Source of the DNA: Roridomyces roridus
Taxonomy: Eukaryota; Basidiomycota; Agaricomycetes; Agaricales; Mycenaceae
Reading direction: 5' to 3'
Length of the DNA: 64,000 bases
NCBI GenBank assembly: GCA_029378245.1
Contig: JARKIF010000004.1
Coordinates: 868,001-932,000 of the forward strand
Made by a program: the position numbers and the translations under genes. How positions within the stretch are numbered: position 1 is the stretch's first letter; each line of letters begins with the position of its first letter. Below the pieces are notes generated by a model. It was not told the origin of the DNA. It saw only the letters and a program-made list of their open reading frames with translations, and did not search any database. Positions 1-9,863 of this stretch are shown piece after piece.

Positions 1-1398
1 GAACCCATCTCTGCCGACGCGCAGTGAATAAAGGGAAAATATAAGCAAGTCAGTCCTCACAGGAACGGAGGGCATGTAGTTCCCAATTAAAGACCGGGTG
101 ACCAAGGACACATCCAGACCCTAGCGCAATCAGAGAATGCCATGCAAAAAAAAAATTGACGCGGCGCTTACCAAAGTCCAACAATACGTATAAACTGTGA
201 ATGCGAGGAGAATCATATGCTTGGCTGGACGGACGAGGAAGATGGTGAATGGAATGAAGACGTAATTCACAGCCGAAGTCGACTCTTCAGAGGTCTGTTC
301 TTGAGAAGCAGGAGGCAAGGACTCGGGGAGGATAAAGTATATGTAGGTCAGGTTGGTGGCGGCGATTATGACGCTGAGAATATATGATAGATTGCTGTGG
401 GGCAAGGTCGGACCCACAATCCAGCCGCACTGCGAGAGATGAGGGAGAGCGTTGAAGTAGAATTAACCACTTGCCGCTGCTCCGATGCGAAAGCCGATGA
501 ATGAGACGGCATGGAAGCCGCAGAAGATAACGGTCCTCGATAGCGAGGAAGGTGAAACATCGTAGGCGTATCTGCAGCAATGTCAGTAGAGTATAGGTTG
601 CCTTGCAGGCGAGCAGTACGCATAAACAGCGCCATTATAAGTGGCAACACCCCCAAGCAGTCCTTGAATTATCAAGCCCAAAGAGAGCGTATCTTGCGCA
701 TCTCGGTGGATCGCGGGTATATTCGCCGCCACGAGATAGATGAAGTCTCTGGTTGATTTATTCAGAGCGAGGATGAGACGCAATGAAGGCAGGCATACAT
801 CAAGAGACCCCCAAGAAGGGAGACGAAGAGCACAGGCCTGCGTCCGCGCCTGTCGCCATACGAACTCCACCAACCAACTGTGGCAAAGCTCACGACAAAG
901 AGAGCAAAGGTCGAGTCTGCAAGCCGTCTGTGTGTAAGCAGGTCCAGTTTTGCGCAAGTACTCAGCTCACACATGTCCATTCGCACGGTAACACCTTGCA
1001 TGACGACCCACTCTTCAAACCAGCCGCAACGCAGTGTGATTGGGCCAGCTAACATAACCATGAGTGAAAATCGCGACCCAAGTAGCAACATACGACGCGG
1101 TGCGGGGCAGAAAGTGTCTTGATAATATCCGAAGCGCGCAAAGGCTGATATCCCTTGCTGTAGAAGATGACCAGCTGAATCTTGGACCAAATACCCCACT
1201 CACACATATCGAGGCCAGCATTACGACCGGGAACAGCCTGGGATTCATTCAACTCAGCAGAGCAGCTAGAAACAGACCAAACGCTAACCATATGACAGGA
1301 AAGTATGGGGTTCGCGAAAGGCGAGTGCCCAGAGACGCGGTGGTGTCTCGACGGTGCCCGAGAAGAGGTTGCGTTTCGGAGGGAGCTGCTTCTGCCAT
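1..1398 (-). CDS. MFS transporter, 3' end beyond the window
   Basis: Multi-exon membrane transporter read on the minus strand. The chosen start at 1398 gives an N-terminus beginning MAEAAPSETQPLLG, then a hydrophobic first helix (PVIWLAFGLFLAALLS). Around 830-870 the translation GDRRGRRPVLF is the major-facilitator motif A between helices 2 and 3, followed by a hydrophobic helix (VSLLGGLLMYA). Further exons at about 583-750 and 130-417 add more membrane segments, and ILPESLPP resembles the loop before the central cytoplasmic stretch. After the exon ending near 170 a GTAAGC donor leads towards exons at 1-110, so the 3' part lies outside the window. The family moves small solutes or drugs by proton-coupled antiport or symport; the substrate cannot be told here. 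Exon boundaries are approximate. Confidence 0.75.
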
Positions 1399-2094
1399 GA
1401 CGAATTCGGGCGTGCAGTAGTGGGAGGAAGGAAGGACGATTCAAGATTGTCGGTCCCAGATATATAGCCGCTCAGTGCCAAGGATGTTGACGCGCGGCGG
1501 TGCTGCGACGTGTCGACCAACAATTGATCTCGTACTGCGCTGGCGTCCAATTCAATGGTTGCGGGACCGCAGTCTGAGGGCGAGTACATACCTTGTGCAG
1601 AATGAGACGCAGTGGGATCATGGTGGTTGCGACGAAAATAAGATAAATAATAGGTACAAAAGTCGCGGTCGGTATCGACTGGGACATAAAAGTAAAAAAA
1701 AATAGGTAGATGAGAGATCATAGTAAGATGGGTCGAGATACTCGGGAGGGGGAGGGGAGGGGTTATGTAGGAAAGGCCGAAAACACAAATGTAGAATCCG
1801 AATAAATCGCCTCCGTAGAGGTTCCTTCCATAACATCCGCATGGACCGTCATTAGAAGATCCACCCGTCCGTCCGTTCATACGTATCTAACCCCACGAGT
1901 CAATTGTCTATCCGTCTAGCGAGGCGGAGCCTGCACAGACGCTCGTCGATAGTTGTAGCGATGTCGGCGTGTAGACGCCCAATGGCTCTTCGTTCGCAAT
2001 CATTGTCTTTGCTTAACGCTGAGGAGGCATCAGCGTAAGCAGGAGTAGATTCAAGGTGAATCATACTTTGATATCTGTAGGAGCTGGCACTCCG
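1399..2094. other. Intergenic stretch
   Basis: About 700 bases between the start of the MFS gene and the 3' end of the PIN-domain gene. A minus-strand open frame crosses part of it but has proline/serine-poor, low-complexity coding with no recognisable domain. I see no gene here; it presumably holds the MFS promoter. Confidence 0.5.
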
Positions 2095-3329
2095 CTACGC
2101 AGCAGCATCGAGCTTCTCCCCGCGGGCGAGGACACGGACGATGCGCGGACTACCAGGTGCCTCCATCGCCAGTGCAGCGGCAGGGCGTTCGACGAGGCTG
2201 CCACTCTTGCCGGCCATGAAACCACCACCACCACCACCACCGCGTTTGGGACCAGTACCTGCACGGGGGCGGCGTGGGGGCTGGATGTCAATCGGGGTGG
2301 TGCCTTGGGTCGGAGTGCCGTTCCCGTTGGTGTCTTGATTCCTGCCAGTGGAAGGGGCAACAGGCAGTACTTTGACACCAGCGCGGGCAGCCCAGTGGCG
2401 TACAAGGGTGCCCGTGGCGCGGGGCTCGTGCTTGTTAGCAGGACCGTCGGTGGCACTGGCAGGCGTGGGGGTAGAGGCCACGGTGGCGAAGCAAACGATG
2501 CGAGGCTGAGGCTTGTCGTTGTCTGCGGGGGAGTCTACGTTCTCCGCCTCCCAACGAGCACAGCAGACGGTACGGCGTACCCACTCGGGCGCAGACTCAA
2601 CGGGCAATGGGGCAGCAGGAGCTGGGGCCGGACCATCAGTCGGACCAGGAGTAACAGCTCCAGGGGACGGTTCAGAGCCGGAGAAGGTGATAGTGTCCCA
2701 CGGAACAAAGGCGTCGTCCTGCTGGACCCGAATACGAGGATTGGTGCCGACTTGAGCTTCGAGAATCCGGGAAGCGGCGCGAGCACGCTGTGCGACCACA
2801 GATGTCCCTTTCTTGAGCAGGTCGAGAGTGTTCAGTGCTGCAAAATCGTTAGCGACTAGGTCGAGGCAGATAAGAGTGGCGACGGACCCTCAAGTGGCAC
2901 AATAACAATCTCGGAGCGCCCGTCACGGCACCATTTCTTGACCTGGTAGAGAGCGTGAACAAGGACGCTGGCATCAACCACGACGACGTCTGCATCCTTG
3001 TCATCCTCCATGGAGCGGCGTGGGGCAGGGTTGTCTCGCGAAGGAATTACCAAAACACCCGCCTGCTTCTTCCGCGGTGCGGGCTTGGCAGCGGCCACGA
3101 TCGTCGTAGTGCCTCCTCCACCATGACCGTGGTTGGCTGCACCACGCTTAGGGGACGCTGGTTGTGGGTTTGGTGTACGGCTACGCCAGTTGCCTGACGC
3201 CGCGGACTTTTCGAGCTGCTCCACTTGATGACTGAGGAATGCGGCGCCTAACGCGCGAGACATGGCCTGTGGCGATGGTGTCAGCAGCGAGCCAGGGAGG
3301 ACGCGATGGGCTACCTTCTTGTCTGACAT
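2095..3329 (-). CDS. PIN-domain-like protein
   Basis: Two exons, 3329-2888 and 2837-2095, joined by a 50-base GT-AG intron (2838-2887) that restores a continuous frame of 394 residues. Residues about 111-190 carry the PIN signature: a beta strand ending in an acid (DADVVVVDASVLVHAL, Asp119), then a strand VIVPLE leading into a helix, then a long Arg/Ala-rich helix (VVAQRARAASRILEAQ). PIN domains are metal-dependent RNases; fungal single-PIN proteins such as the Nmd4/SMG type act in RNA turnover. The N-terminus and the last ~150 residues are low complexity (Pro/Ala-rich, then a glycine run and RPRAGTGPKR), which suggests disordered or RNA-binding flanks. Whether all catalytic acids are present cannot be settled by eye, so the family call is firmer than the enzyme activity. 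Confidence 0.72.
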
Positions 3330-4270
3330 CTTGTATTCTGGTTCAGGGCGTAATATTGTGTTCCGAGTCCGGAGATTGGGGGTTGGGGGTGTGGTCGGGT
3401 AGGCACACCTGGTGTTGCAGAGAAGAAGCCTCTGCTTGTATATGAGACAGGAGAGAGCGTAGAACACAGGCTGGGCTGCGGTCGTGTTGTAGAGTTGCGG
3501 TTGAGTGGTCGAGCAAGCAGTGTGTCTCGAGAAGCGAAGCCAATCGCAAGGCTTGCACCGCCTCAAGCACTGCCTATTCGGGGCTTGACTCCTTCGCTCA
3601 TCCCACTGACTCGCAACACTGCTTCATTTTCAGTCTCCACTGGCCTGTCTCTGCACGTCTGCCAGTCTACGCCCAACAGCTGAGCAGAGTTCGCATCCTG
3701 GGAGATTCGGAATCTGGTACTGTTGGCGTCGGACTGGGACGACAGATGCGCAGTGAAATATATAATTCGTGCGTCAGTGCTCGAAAGAGCCCGGGAAGGC
3801 ACGACTGCGATGAACTGCTACACTGCCTCATGCATGGTCATTCTGCTTGCGGCCCATGCATCCCACCGTCGACACTGATCAACCAGCGCTGGCTTCCCGA
3901 TCTTCTCTCCTTCCAATTGTCACCTTCAACTCTTGATCCAGATCCGGAACTTGGCGCATGCATTCTTATCTCTGAGCCCGCGGCCGTTGGCTCACCGACA
4001 ATATCACGACGGCTGGGACTTGGCCCGGAGCCGGTCTGTCTTAGTCTATGAAAGTGTCGGTCTATCGACACTTGTTCATAGACAGGCTGGATTCGAGCCT
4101 AGGTGGGACTGAGCAGAGCTCATCGAAACACGACAAGTGCATTTGGGCGATAATTTACGCAGATGCTACAAAGACAAGACTCGAAAAAGATAAATACAAA
4201 GATAAATACAGTCACCTCAGGCCTCGGTCCCTCCATGCCCGCGTCCAACCACTCGTCAATTTCGCCTGCG
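3330..4270. other. Intergenic stretch with a diverged repeat copy
   Basis: No convincing gene. Bases about 3574-3665 resemble 4568-4650 (shared core ctgcttcat..tcagtct.ca.tggc.tgtctctgca) and look like an old, gapped duplication. Short minus-strand frames here show no domain. Confidence 0.4.
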
Positions 4271-4504
4271 TCAATCAGTCTCCATTTCCACAGCCCCGTC
4301 AGAATCCACGACCCGTTGCTTCTTTGGGCTTCTGACATCAGCGACAGAGAGGCTGCCCATGCGTTTCAAGGTGTCCTGCTGATAACTGTGCTGACGAGGG
4401 GCCATGTCTCGTTGAGCCTGCAGCTCTTTCAGCTTTGCATCAAGAAGGTGGATGTTGAGCTCTGCTATGGGGTGATTGTCGTCGTCGGAATAGAATTCAA
4501 GCAT
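4271..4504 (-). pseudogene. Relic duplicating the CR-gene tail start
   Basis: A 77-residue frame containing YSDDDNHPIAELNI. The tail of the neighbouring CR gene (read from about 5510 downwards) contains YHDPEGHPIAELNI with similar flanking residues, so the two are homologous. The relic then diverges into Gln/Leu-rich and KKQRVVDSDG-type charged sequence ending in MEMETD-like acidic residues. Upstream, coding similarity fades within about 25 bases and meets a stop. It is best read as a partial tandem duplicate of the CR tail, or as a tiny gene derived from it. No function is claimed. Confidence 0.45.
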
Positions 4505-4830
4505 GGGTGCGTCGGGATTAGGCTTATCCTTCTCCTTTCACATACTTGTTACAGACCCTCGACCCTCCGTGCCTATTCTTGACTCCCACTTGCATCCTGC
4601 TTCATGCTCAGTCTTCATTGGCTTGTCTCTGCATGGTTTCCGACCTGCCTCTGATGTTCTTTCCTCTTGCTCAAACCTCTCGCTTTCTCCTGAAAACCTT
4701 GCGGGTCTTCATTCATGGATGGCCTTCTCCAATTTTTCATGGGGCAACAACTACATGCTCGATACAACCCGACAGCAAATTCAAATAATAAATAAAAACC
4801 AATCGACACGAACACCAGCAGCGAAAGAAA
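4505..4830. other. Gap between tail relic and displaced CR tail
   Basis: About 325 bases with no supported gene. It contains the second copy (4568-4650) of the diverged repeat that also lies at 3574-3665. Confidence 0.4.
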
Positions 4831-5606
4831 TCATCTGGCCCTCTCTTTTCCCTTGCGTGTGCTCGATGATTGCGCAGCAGGAGGAGGCTGCGACCTCACG
4901 GCAGGGCGCTTCCGTGGCGGAGGACGACTTGGAGGCGGGTCGTCATCATCATCCTCGTCGCGTGTGTGTTTCCCTGAATTTCCTTGGCGTAAATGTTGAG
5001 TCTGTGATCGCGTCTTTGGGCGTGTTGGAGCGAAATAATCAGATGCGTCATCAGCAAATTCCCTTTTGCCTCCGTCCTCTTCCATTGAGAACCCTTCGGG
5101 CTCAGCTGCGTCTCTTTCAACGGATTCGACATCTTCCATGTCAACATCGCCATCCGAGTCTTCGAATTCAAAATCGGCCAAATTTTCCTCTTCCTCCTCC
5201 GCGGCTGGGGCTGCGCTGCTGGAAGCCACGGCACGAACATCATCTGAATCCTTCCCCACCCGGCGCTTCTTTTCGGGAACTTGGTTCAAGTCGGGGATTG
5301 ACGTATAATCAGTGTCGATTCCCTCCCCTGCGGTTCGCTTCAAGATCCTGTCTTGTCTGCTCAGTTTGTGGTAAGGAAGTCCCAGAACCTCTGAGTCAGT
5401 AGGGTCTGCCCGGATCTTGAGATTGGGATTTCCAATCTTCTCGGTCAAGAACGGGATGTTCAATTCTGCGATGGGATGTCCCTCTGGGTCGTGGTAGTAT
5501 TTGAGTGCCGGCTCAACGGCTTGTTCTGGATTTTGGTCGGCGGCAACTCGCGTGGACTTTCGAGTCGGCTGCGTCGGATTCCCCTTCTTATGGAGTCCAA
5601 CATCCG
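4831..5606 (-). pseudogene. Displaced C-terminal tail of CR gene A
   Basis: This frame is the 3' part of the last exon of the CR gene whose main body ends at 6263, separated from it by the hAT-type element at 5607-6265. Leaving out the element and one copy of the target duplication, the reading frame on both sides is the same phase, which shows the tail once belonged to that exon. The tail is about 255 residues: a short conserved start (YHDPEGHPIAELNI), then long acidic runs (AAEEEEENLADFEFEDSDGD), then a basic end (PPRKRPAVRSQ, TRKGKERAR) that looks like a nuclear-localisation-type segment. A methionine codon contributed by the transposon end at 5617-5619 could start a separate 262-residue product, but there is no sign that it is expressed. 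Confidence 0.7.
5599..5606. repeat. 8-bp target-site duplication, left copy
   Basis: AACATCCG, immediately left of the hAT-type element; identical to 6266-6273. Confidence 0.95.
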
Positions 5607-5623
5607 TAGGGCTGGGCACCGTA
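5607..5623 (+). repeat. hAT terminal inverted repeat, left
   Basis: TAGGGCTGGGCACCGTA; exact inverted match to 6249-6265. Confidence 0.93.
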
Positions 5624-6248
5624 ACCGTACCCTACGGAATACGGCTCCGTAATACGGACACGGTGCCGTGCCGTGGCCCCTGGTAGTGGTCTTGACACGG
5701 CCCGTGTCCAACACGGCCGTGTGCCGTAGTTCCCGTAAAAACACGGCCGTTACGGCCGTAATACGGAAATGCTCGGCAAAATCCTCTAAACGCTGTTATC
5801 GCGGGTGATTTGTGTCAGAATTGTCTCACCAAGTGATGTGGGAACTTGTACAACTGCGGAAACACCATCCCCTTTGGATGAGCCGGCAGCTGGGGGCTGG
5901 GGCGGGTATTGTCGATGTTTACGGTAGCCACATCAATGCATCAAACACGCCATCATCCTTCAAAGCCGGCGGCGGCGGACGTGCCCCACCCAAATTCTGC
6001 CTGAAGAAGGATGGGTATGCATGGGAGAGGTGCTTCATCCTAAGATTTAATGCCGATGCTCACAATCATCCAGGAATTCGGACTCTCATGAGAAATGATT
6101 GGCCATCAATTTACGGCCGTGTTACGGAAATACGGCCGTATACGGCACCGTAGCGTACCGTGAGTGCTTGATGCTACCATTCTACGGGCCGTAATGTCAC
6201 GGCCGTGTCTCAATACGGCCGTATCAATTACGGCCGTGTCCGTTACGG

Positions 6249-6265
6249 TACGGTGCCCAGCCCTA
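6249..6265 (-). repeat. hAT terminal inverted repeat, right
   Basis: Reverse complement reads TAGGGCTGGGCACCGTA. Its first three bases also form the TAG that now ends CR gene A. Confidence 0.93.
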
Positions 6266-9237
6266 AACATCCGCCTTCCACCCAGCCACCACGCGGAGCA
6301 CGCTGCAAGTGCCAGCACCCTCATGCGGTTGCTTGGGATCATACGGCAGACGATGTTCAAGATTTTGAAAAAGGGGAATGACTTTGTTGTGCACCCTTTG
6401 CGCCTTTTGCCGCGAAGCTATCTTCTGGGGGTCCTTGGTCTCCGGCTTGTCCTGGGGAAATGGCTTAGATGCAATTTTTCAGGCAGATTCAATCAATCAA
6501 CGCACTTTACCCAGATAGAAGCGACTTGGTGTCACAGAGCGCACTGCGCTGTCAAGTGTTTGTGTGTCCAACTCTTTCCTGCCTGAGAATTTGGACTGCA
6601 CGGCAACCCAAATTCTCGACTTATTTTCGTCATTCAGCTCCAGAATGAAGAGGATATCGGGGCCAAAATATACATCTGGAAAAAAGAAGGGAGTTTCGAT
6701 GTTGTGCGTGAGCCACCCCTTCGAATAGGCAAATTTCTTCGATGCGCTGAACCCAAGGGCCACGGACGGACGTGCATTCTGCGAAACTCGACCGCTTTGA
6801 ACCTTGCTGGGTTTATCTCTATACTGTGGCTTGCGCCTGAAAAGAGAGATGAGGGTTGCTCCTTTCTTGGCCCAGGTTGGGATGGCTGAGGCGTGGAAGA
6901 TGAATATTTTCTCCAAAGGGGTCGTCCCATCAAAAACCAAGGTGAAGAGGTACGCCAGGTATTCCTCCAAGCCGTTATGCCCGCCCCTTGATTCGTGGGT
7001 ACCTCGTTCGGCTCTGAGAGCAAGACCTCTGTGAATGGCTTTATGACTTGTGCCGAGCCACTGCAGTGCCCGAAGAATAATCAGTCCTTCGTCGAGTGTG
7101 ACGCGGGTGGCAACCTGGGAAAGACGAATTCCTCTGCCCGCAGTGTCTTTCTTCACGCCAATACGACCGAAGCCACGTTCTACCGCATCGTACTCATCCT
7201 TGGTGATTTCGTGGTCTGTTGTCGGCATATAGATGGAGGAGCGCATGAGATAATCCGATATGAGATACGTCATCTCTTCGAATAATTCTGGATCTACTGA
7301 AAACATTAGCATCCGTTCTCAGCCTGATTCAAAATCGACAAGACTTACTATCATCGCTCAATTTTTCAAGGTTGAAGGGTTTGATGTCCCTTATGGTGCG
7401 TTCAATTCGTGGCGGCAAGTCCAGTTCACCCCCAGTTATCAAAAACCCGGCGCTGTTAGCTGCATCCGACCCTTGGGGAGGTGTGGTGCAGGCGTTTATA
7501 TACGATTGAAGGAGCTCCAGGGGTTCTTCAAAGTCCGCAATCAAAAGTTCCTGCATGTATGCCGAGGTAAAGCGGTATCTGTTCGGAATATGAATCGATC
7601 ATGGTTCAATTTTCCAAGGAATTGAATTCTGACCTGCCACGCAACCAGTAATCGGTTTCTTCGCACAACTTGTCCGCTAGTGGTCCTTGCTTGAGCTCCT
7701 TGGGAATCAAGCTTTGGATGTACTCCCACTGCGCTGGAGTCGTCCCATCAAATCCGCCTATATCGAAGACAATCTTGTGGTCGTTGGCTTTGAGTACTGC
7801 CGAGGCCACCGCTTGTTCTACGGTGGTCTTTGGAAGCCCTGTACCACACAGCAGGATTCGCAGCTTCTCGTCCATAATGGGCACCCACGCCAAAACCAAA
7901 TCCCGTAGAATTGAACGCAAGGAGTTTGTCGCCGATCTGCTGGCAAAAGCACCATAGCATCTCGTGGCGGCCGCTTGCGCCTCATCGACTACGCAAAATA
8001 TTGGCAAATCGTGCCCGAAGTTAGGACGAAGGTGGTCCCGGATGCTGGACCCGAGTGTTTCATTGAGTTCATGGAGGTCATTAATTTGGGAGCCTTGTAT
8101 TCTGCAGGAAAGTTCGCGAAATATGTCCTTTGAATCGCCAGTACCGGATTTGAGGGAAGGTTTAAGCTGTAGTATCAACCACCATTTCCGGTGCTTGCCT
8201 TCAAGCCTATTGCCATTCATGCTCTTTGCCACGCGGCAGAAGAGCTCGAATATAGCGAGACGGGAGTACATCACTTCAGTGAAGCGATTGTGGGCAATTG
8301 CGCTGTTGTCTTGCATATCCTTCAGCTGCAGAGGTGAAGAACTCGCAGACGGCTTCTTGAAGGCCCCATCTTCCTCGATTCTATCCATGCAATTCTGGAG
8401 ATCGGTAGAACCATGACGGTAGGGGTCTACCCAGGCCGTGAAATAAAAACCCCACACTGTGCAAAGGCCTTCAAAACAAACACGAGTTTTTCCAGATCCG
8501 GACGTGTTCAAAAGCACTCTGGTATGGAAATTAATGATACAGGATAACACCGGTACGAAGAGCGCCACATACGTGTGTTTCTTTGTGTTGTCCGCCTTGA
8601 ACACTTCGTCAACACGCCGCCCAATCTCACCGCTAGAGAGACGGCCGAGGTTATGCAGAAGCATGTCGGGTCCCCCCTCGTCCAGCGACGGAATTTCTAG
8701 ACTCTCGATGAATTCTCGATGTCTCGCTCCCTGTTCCGGGACCCAGCGTCGGAGCTTCGCTTCTCCTCGAATGAACTCCTCCAGCAAAGGACGGATTTCG
8801 TCCAAAAAGTCGCGTGTGACCTCCTCAAGTCTATCGCGATCAAGTCCGGCGGTCCAGACTAAGCGGAAATGTCAGTTGGGAGTCGCTACATTCAACAACT
8901 AAGCGCTCCAACGCTCACATTCATCAAAAATCCACTGGTAACTTGGAGGGTTGGCACTATGGCCTCTCTTGAAACTGGCAGAAAAGGCCTCAAGATCTGT
9001 CACTATGGCCCTCGGATTTCGGGCGCCATCCTCAGCTGTTGCATGAGTTTGCGCGACGTGTAGGAGCAAGGAACAGAAGAGCTGGTCGACAGCAGAGTCC
9101 ACGGTGAAGTTGTGCTTTAGCGCACTTGCGTGAATTTTGGAATCTCGTTGGAATCGGCGGTTGATGATATCCGTGGGACGTAGTTCACCGACATCAACGA
9201 CCATAGAGTCGGGGTCAGAACGAGGCTCTGAGTGCAT
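6263..9237 (-). CDS. CR gene A: Crinkler-like P-loop NTPase + nuclease, tail cut by hAT
   Basis: Six exons: 9237-8919, 8858-8573, 8518-7634, 7578-7349, 7296-6506, 6451-6263; all GT-AG introns of 52-60 bases. The frame gives about 899 residues and ends at a TAG made by the first bases of the hAT-type element. Residues near 205-215 hold a Walker A loop (NTSGSGKTR); near 378 a Walker B strand (IFCVVDEAQ). Near 783-812 lies a PD-(D/E)XK-like core: GPDILFILEL, then RIWVAVQSKF, giving Asp, Glu and a Gln-x-Lys. NTPase plus restriction-endonuclease-fold domain is the arrangement described for eukaryotic Crinkler/CR effectors, thought to act on host or rival nuclei. I see no signal peptide and no clear Crinkler header in the first 112 residues. 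The lost tail is at 4831-5606. It is transcribed divergently from CR gene B. The family call is an inference from motifs and needs a profile search. Confidence 0.75.
6266..6273. repeat. 8-bp target-site duplication, right copy
   Basis: AACATCCG, immediately right of the hAT-type element; identical to 5599-5606. Confidence 0.95.
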
Positions 9238-9863
9238 GATAGAAGGAGTTGGGCGAAGAAACCGCTTGCCGAAGAACCGTGGTTATAAGTGTCCTATCCG
9301 GAGAACAAAGTCGTTCATTCAATTGTTACTTTGACAATGGGCGTCTTGTTTTTTTGACACTTGACCAGCATCCTGCTGTAAAAGTATCATGAATCTGTCA
9401 AGCGGCGGCACGAACACAATAGCCATGGGAACGGGAACTCACTCTTTTCCCAGTGCTTGTCTCTCCAAGGTCCAAAATTGGTTCAAGGTTGCTGATATCC
9501 AGAGAACGAATGAGTTGCAAAGATGCGAATGCAGGGAGATGGCAACGGTTCGACATAGGCTGGCAGTTTGTGGGTCCACTTCCTTCTCGCCTAGTTACTG
9601 GCGTCCATCGCAGATATCGTCATGTCAGTTGATATGTCGACGTAGTGAGTCTAGAATTCAGACTCTGTGTGGGCTCTGCCCACAATCGAGGTCGAAAACA
9701 GTCTCGGAAAAAGCTGAAAAGAATGGATCATGATGCATGATGCCGTATCATGTCTTCTGACAGCACGTGAGACAATGCCGTCACATCCTGGTTGTTCTTG
9801 ACGCACAGCACTGTATCGCGGCCACTCCCCTCTGCAGACTGTTTTTCTGCCGGTGGCAATCTT
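9238..9863. promoter_or_regulatory. Divergent intergenic region between CR genes A and B
   Basis: About 625 bases separate the two divergent CR starts. No gene is supported in it, and it must carry both promoters. No specific operator or TATA element is claimed. Confidence 0.4.

Larger units (their letters stand above)
5607..6265. mobile_element. Non-autonomous hAT-type DNA transposon (MITE-like)
   Basis: A 659-base element bounded by perfect 17-base terminal inverted repeats TAGGGCTGGGCACCGTA (5607-5623 and, inverted, 6249-6265). It is flanked by an exact 8-base target duplication AACATCCG. Eight-base duplications and TAGGGxTGGGC-type ends are hallmarks of the hAT superfamily. Both subterminal zones are packed with palindromic ACGGCCGT/TACGG units, typical of subterminal transposase-binding repeats. 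The middle (about 5812-6100) is not repetitive and has an open frame of 113 residues on the plus strand with no recognisable transposase motif, so mobilisation would need a transposase from elsewhere. The element sits inside the last exon of CR gene A. Confidence 0.93.

Noticed and set aside
1284..1880. Minus-strand 198-residue open frame
   Set aside because: Overlaps the MFS start in another frame and has no motif; the MFS frame at 1398 explains the coding part.
2056..2859. Plus-strand 267-residue open frame
   Set aside because: It is the antisense shadow of the GC-rich PIN-domain gene; low complexity with no domain, while the minus strand gives a spliced, conserved product.
4503..5402. Plus-strand 299-residue open frame
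   Set aside because: Antisense to the acidic tail of CR gene A; its composition mirrors the Glu/Asp codons of the other strand.
5620..6250. Repeated TACGGCCGT units as a possible CRISPR or tandem array
   Set aside because: Units are irregular, palindromic and confined to the two ends of one TIR element; they fit hAT subterminal repeats in a eukaryotic genome.
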